Below are positions 5,700 through 6,510 of a stretch of 6,510 nucleotides of DNA, one piece after another. Source of the DNA: Patescibacteria group bacterium UBA910 (GTDB taxonomy: Bacteria > Patescibacteriota > Minisyncoccia > Phycocordibacterales > DATDWN01). The notes under the pieces are model-generated. The model made no database searches. It was not told where the DNA came from and was given only the letters and a program-made list of their open reading frames with translations. Position 1 is the stretch's first letter, and every line of letters starts with the position of its first letter. The DNA lies in assembly GCA_002294445.1 (NCBI GenBank), contig DBEI01000056.1, forward strand, positions 1 through 6,510, given 5' to 3'. Made by a program: the position numbers and the translations under genes.

Positions 5700-6407
5700 A
5701 TGGACATTATTTCGTTCTTTATTCAACACCCATATATCATTGCACCGCTCCTTGGTGTCATACCCGCACTGATCTGGCTTTTCTTTTGGCTTACTGAAGA
5801 TACACACCCAGAGCCAATACGGTTTATCACATTAGCCTTCTTTGCTGGCCAAGCTGTAGTGTTGGTAGCTTTACCGTTACAACGTATTATATATGAGCTT
5901 TTACCAGTAGGTCAGTCATCTTTATTTATTTATTGGGCAGCAACAGAAGAAATATTAAAATTCATAGCAGCATGGGTTGTTGCACTACATACTCGTATCG
6001 ACGATGAACCAGTAGATGCACTCATGTACATGATTATTGTTGCCCTCGGATTTGTAGCTCTTGAAAACACACTGTTTCTCATTGATCCACTACACGAAGG
6101 AGATATACTGACCACATTTACCACAAGCAACCTTCGATTTATTGGAGCAAGTCTGATTCACGTACTTTCTTCTGCTGTCGTAGGTATAGCTCTCGGTTTA
6201 ACATTTTATCGACCACGACACATCAAAATTATTGCTGGCATAGTCGGAGTTATCCTCGCTATCGGATTGCACGCTTACTTTAATTTATTTATAATGAAAG
6301 AAAGCGAGAACAATCTTTTTCTTATTTTCGGTCTTGTCTGGATTGGTATCATCGGATTGATGCTTATGTTTGAAAAAATTAAACACATTATTCCTAAAAA
6401 GACCTAA
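5700..6407 (+). CDS. PrsW-family intramembrane metalloprotease
   Basis: This 235-residue, very hydrophobic protein has about seven or eight predicted membrane segments (for example 12-31, 43-60, 77-96, 108-128, 148-169, 175-198 and 206-224). It carries the family motifs in order: EEILK (83-87), an ALEN motif (120-123), R146 with H154 on one helix, and HAYFN (191-195). The glutamates and histidines are the expected metal and catalytic residues of peptidase family M82, related to CAAX-type proteases. In Bacillus subtilis PrsW starts cleavage of the anti-sigma factor RsiW; no such target is visible here, so the substrate is unknown and I do not assign the symbol. The ATG lies 11 bp after the valS stop, with no Shine-Dalgarno, which suggests co-transcription with valS. 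The length is normal for the family. Confidence 0.92.
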   Translation: MDIISFFIQHPYIIAPLLGVIPALIWLFFWLTEDTHPEPIRFITLAFFAGQAVVLVALPLQRIIYELLPVGQSSLFIYWAATEEILKFIAAWVVALHTRIDDEPVDALMYMIIVALGFVALENTLFLIDPLHEGDILTTFTTSNLRFIGASLIHVLSSAVVGIALGLTFYRPRHIKIIAGIVGVILAIGLHAYFNLFIMKESENNLFLIFGLVWIGIIGLMLMFEKIKHIIPKKT

Positions 6408-6421
6408 CAGTCACAATTACA

Positions 6422-6510
6422 ATGAAAGATAAACGTTCTTTTTTTGAAAAACTCACTGGAGCAGTAAAAATGGAAGACGCTGACACAGAGTATTACGAAG
6501 ATAAACTCCC
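6422..6510 (+). CDS. Partial gene, possible Hsp20-like small heat-shock protein (N-terminus only)
   Basis: Only the first 29 codons are in the window, starting 14 bp after the PrsW-like stop and continuing the same direction without a stop. The protein begins MKDKRSFFEKLTGAVK, followed by an acidic stretch (MEDADTEYYEDKL). I recall N-termini of the type 'RSFFEKLTGS' plus an acidic linker in Patescibacteria Hsp20/alpha-crystallin proteins. The alpha-crystallin domain itself would lie beyond the right edge, so the assignment is tentative. No Shine-Dalgarno is seen before the ATG. An internal ATG at codon 17 is a less likely start. Confidence 0.5.
   Translation, partial: MKDKRSFFEKLTGAVKMEDADTEYYEDKL

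Noticed and set aside
5930..6130. Minus-strand open frame of 66 codons inside the PrsW-like gene
   Set aside because: It is antisense to the EEILK and ALEN motif region, which is clearly the real coding strand.
1..6510. Use of an alternative code with UGA as glycine (as in Gracilibacteria/Absconditabacteria)
   Set aside because: No in-frame TGA appears in the surface-protein, valS or PrsW-like frames, and both visible stop codons are TAA.

Overview
The window looks like a piece of a Patescibacteria (CPR) genome, most likely from the Paceibacteria/Parcubacteria side. Three things suggest this. First, there is a very long secreted protein built from DUF5011-type repeats, a small 'CHA...HLAHHG...C' module and a 'LTWSSSN...C...YTLTC' Ig-like module, a combination typical of that group. 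Second, the valyl-tRNA synthetase is unusually short. Third, none of the four gene starts has a recognisable Shine-Dalgarno sequence. The taxonomic call is inference from protein style, not from a database search. The standard bacterial code fits: no in-frame TGA occurs in the long frames, and both visible stops are TAA.

Layout. Positions 1-3173 (minus strand) hold the first 1057 codons of a giant exported surface protein; its 3' end lies beyond the left edge. The open frame runs unbroken from the ATG at 3173 to base 1. Positions 3174-3504 are an AT-rich divergent intergenic region with no gene. It holds a perfect 42-bp palindrome (3416-3457) and several scattered copies of the motif ATGTCTTTTA in both orientations, followed by a candidate extended -10 element directly upstream of valS. 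Positions 3505-5688 (plus) are a complete valS. Positions 5700-6407 (plus) encode a PrsW-family intramembrane metalloprotease. From 6422 the first 29 codons of a further plus-strand gene run off the right edge; they resemble the N-terminus of Patescibacteria Hsp20-like proteins.

How the parts may work together. valS, the PrsW-like gene and the partial gene are separated by only 11 and 14 bp and are probably one transcript: a housekeeping synthetase followed by a membrane protease and possibly a small chaperone. PrsW proteases elsewhere act in envelope-stress signalling. The opposite strand is devoted to a large secreted protein that must pass the membrane. A functional link between the two is only a hypothesis.

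The strongest unexplained signals are the palindrome plus motif array between the divergent genes, the near-identical DNA repeats inside the surface-protein gene, and two departures from consensus in ValRS: HMGS in place of HMGH, and a changed editing-pocket motif.
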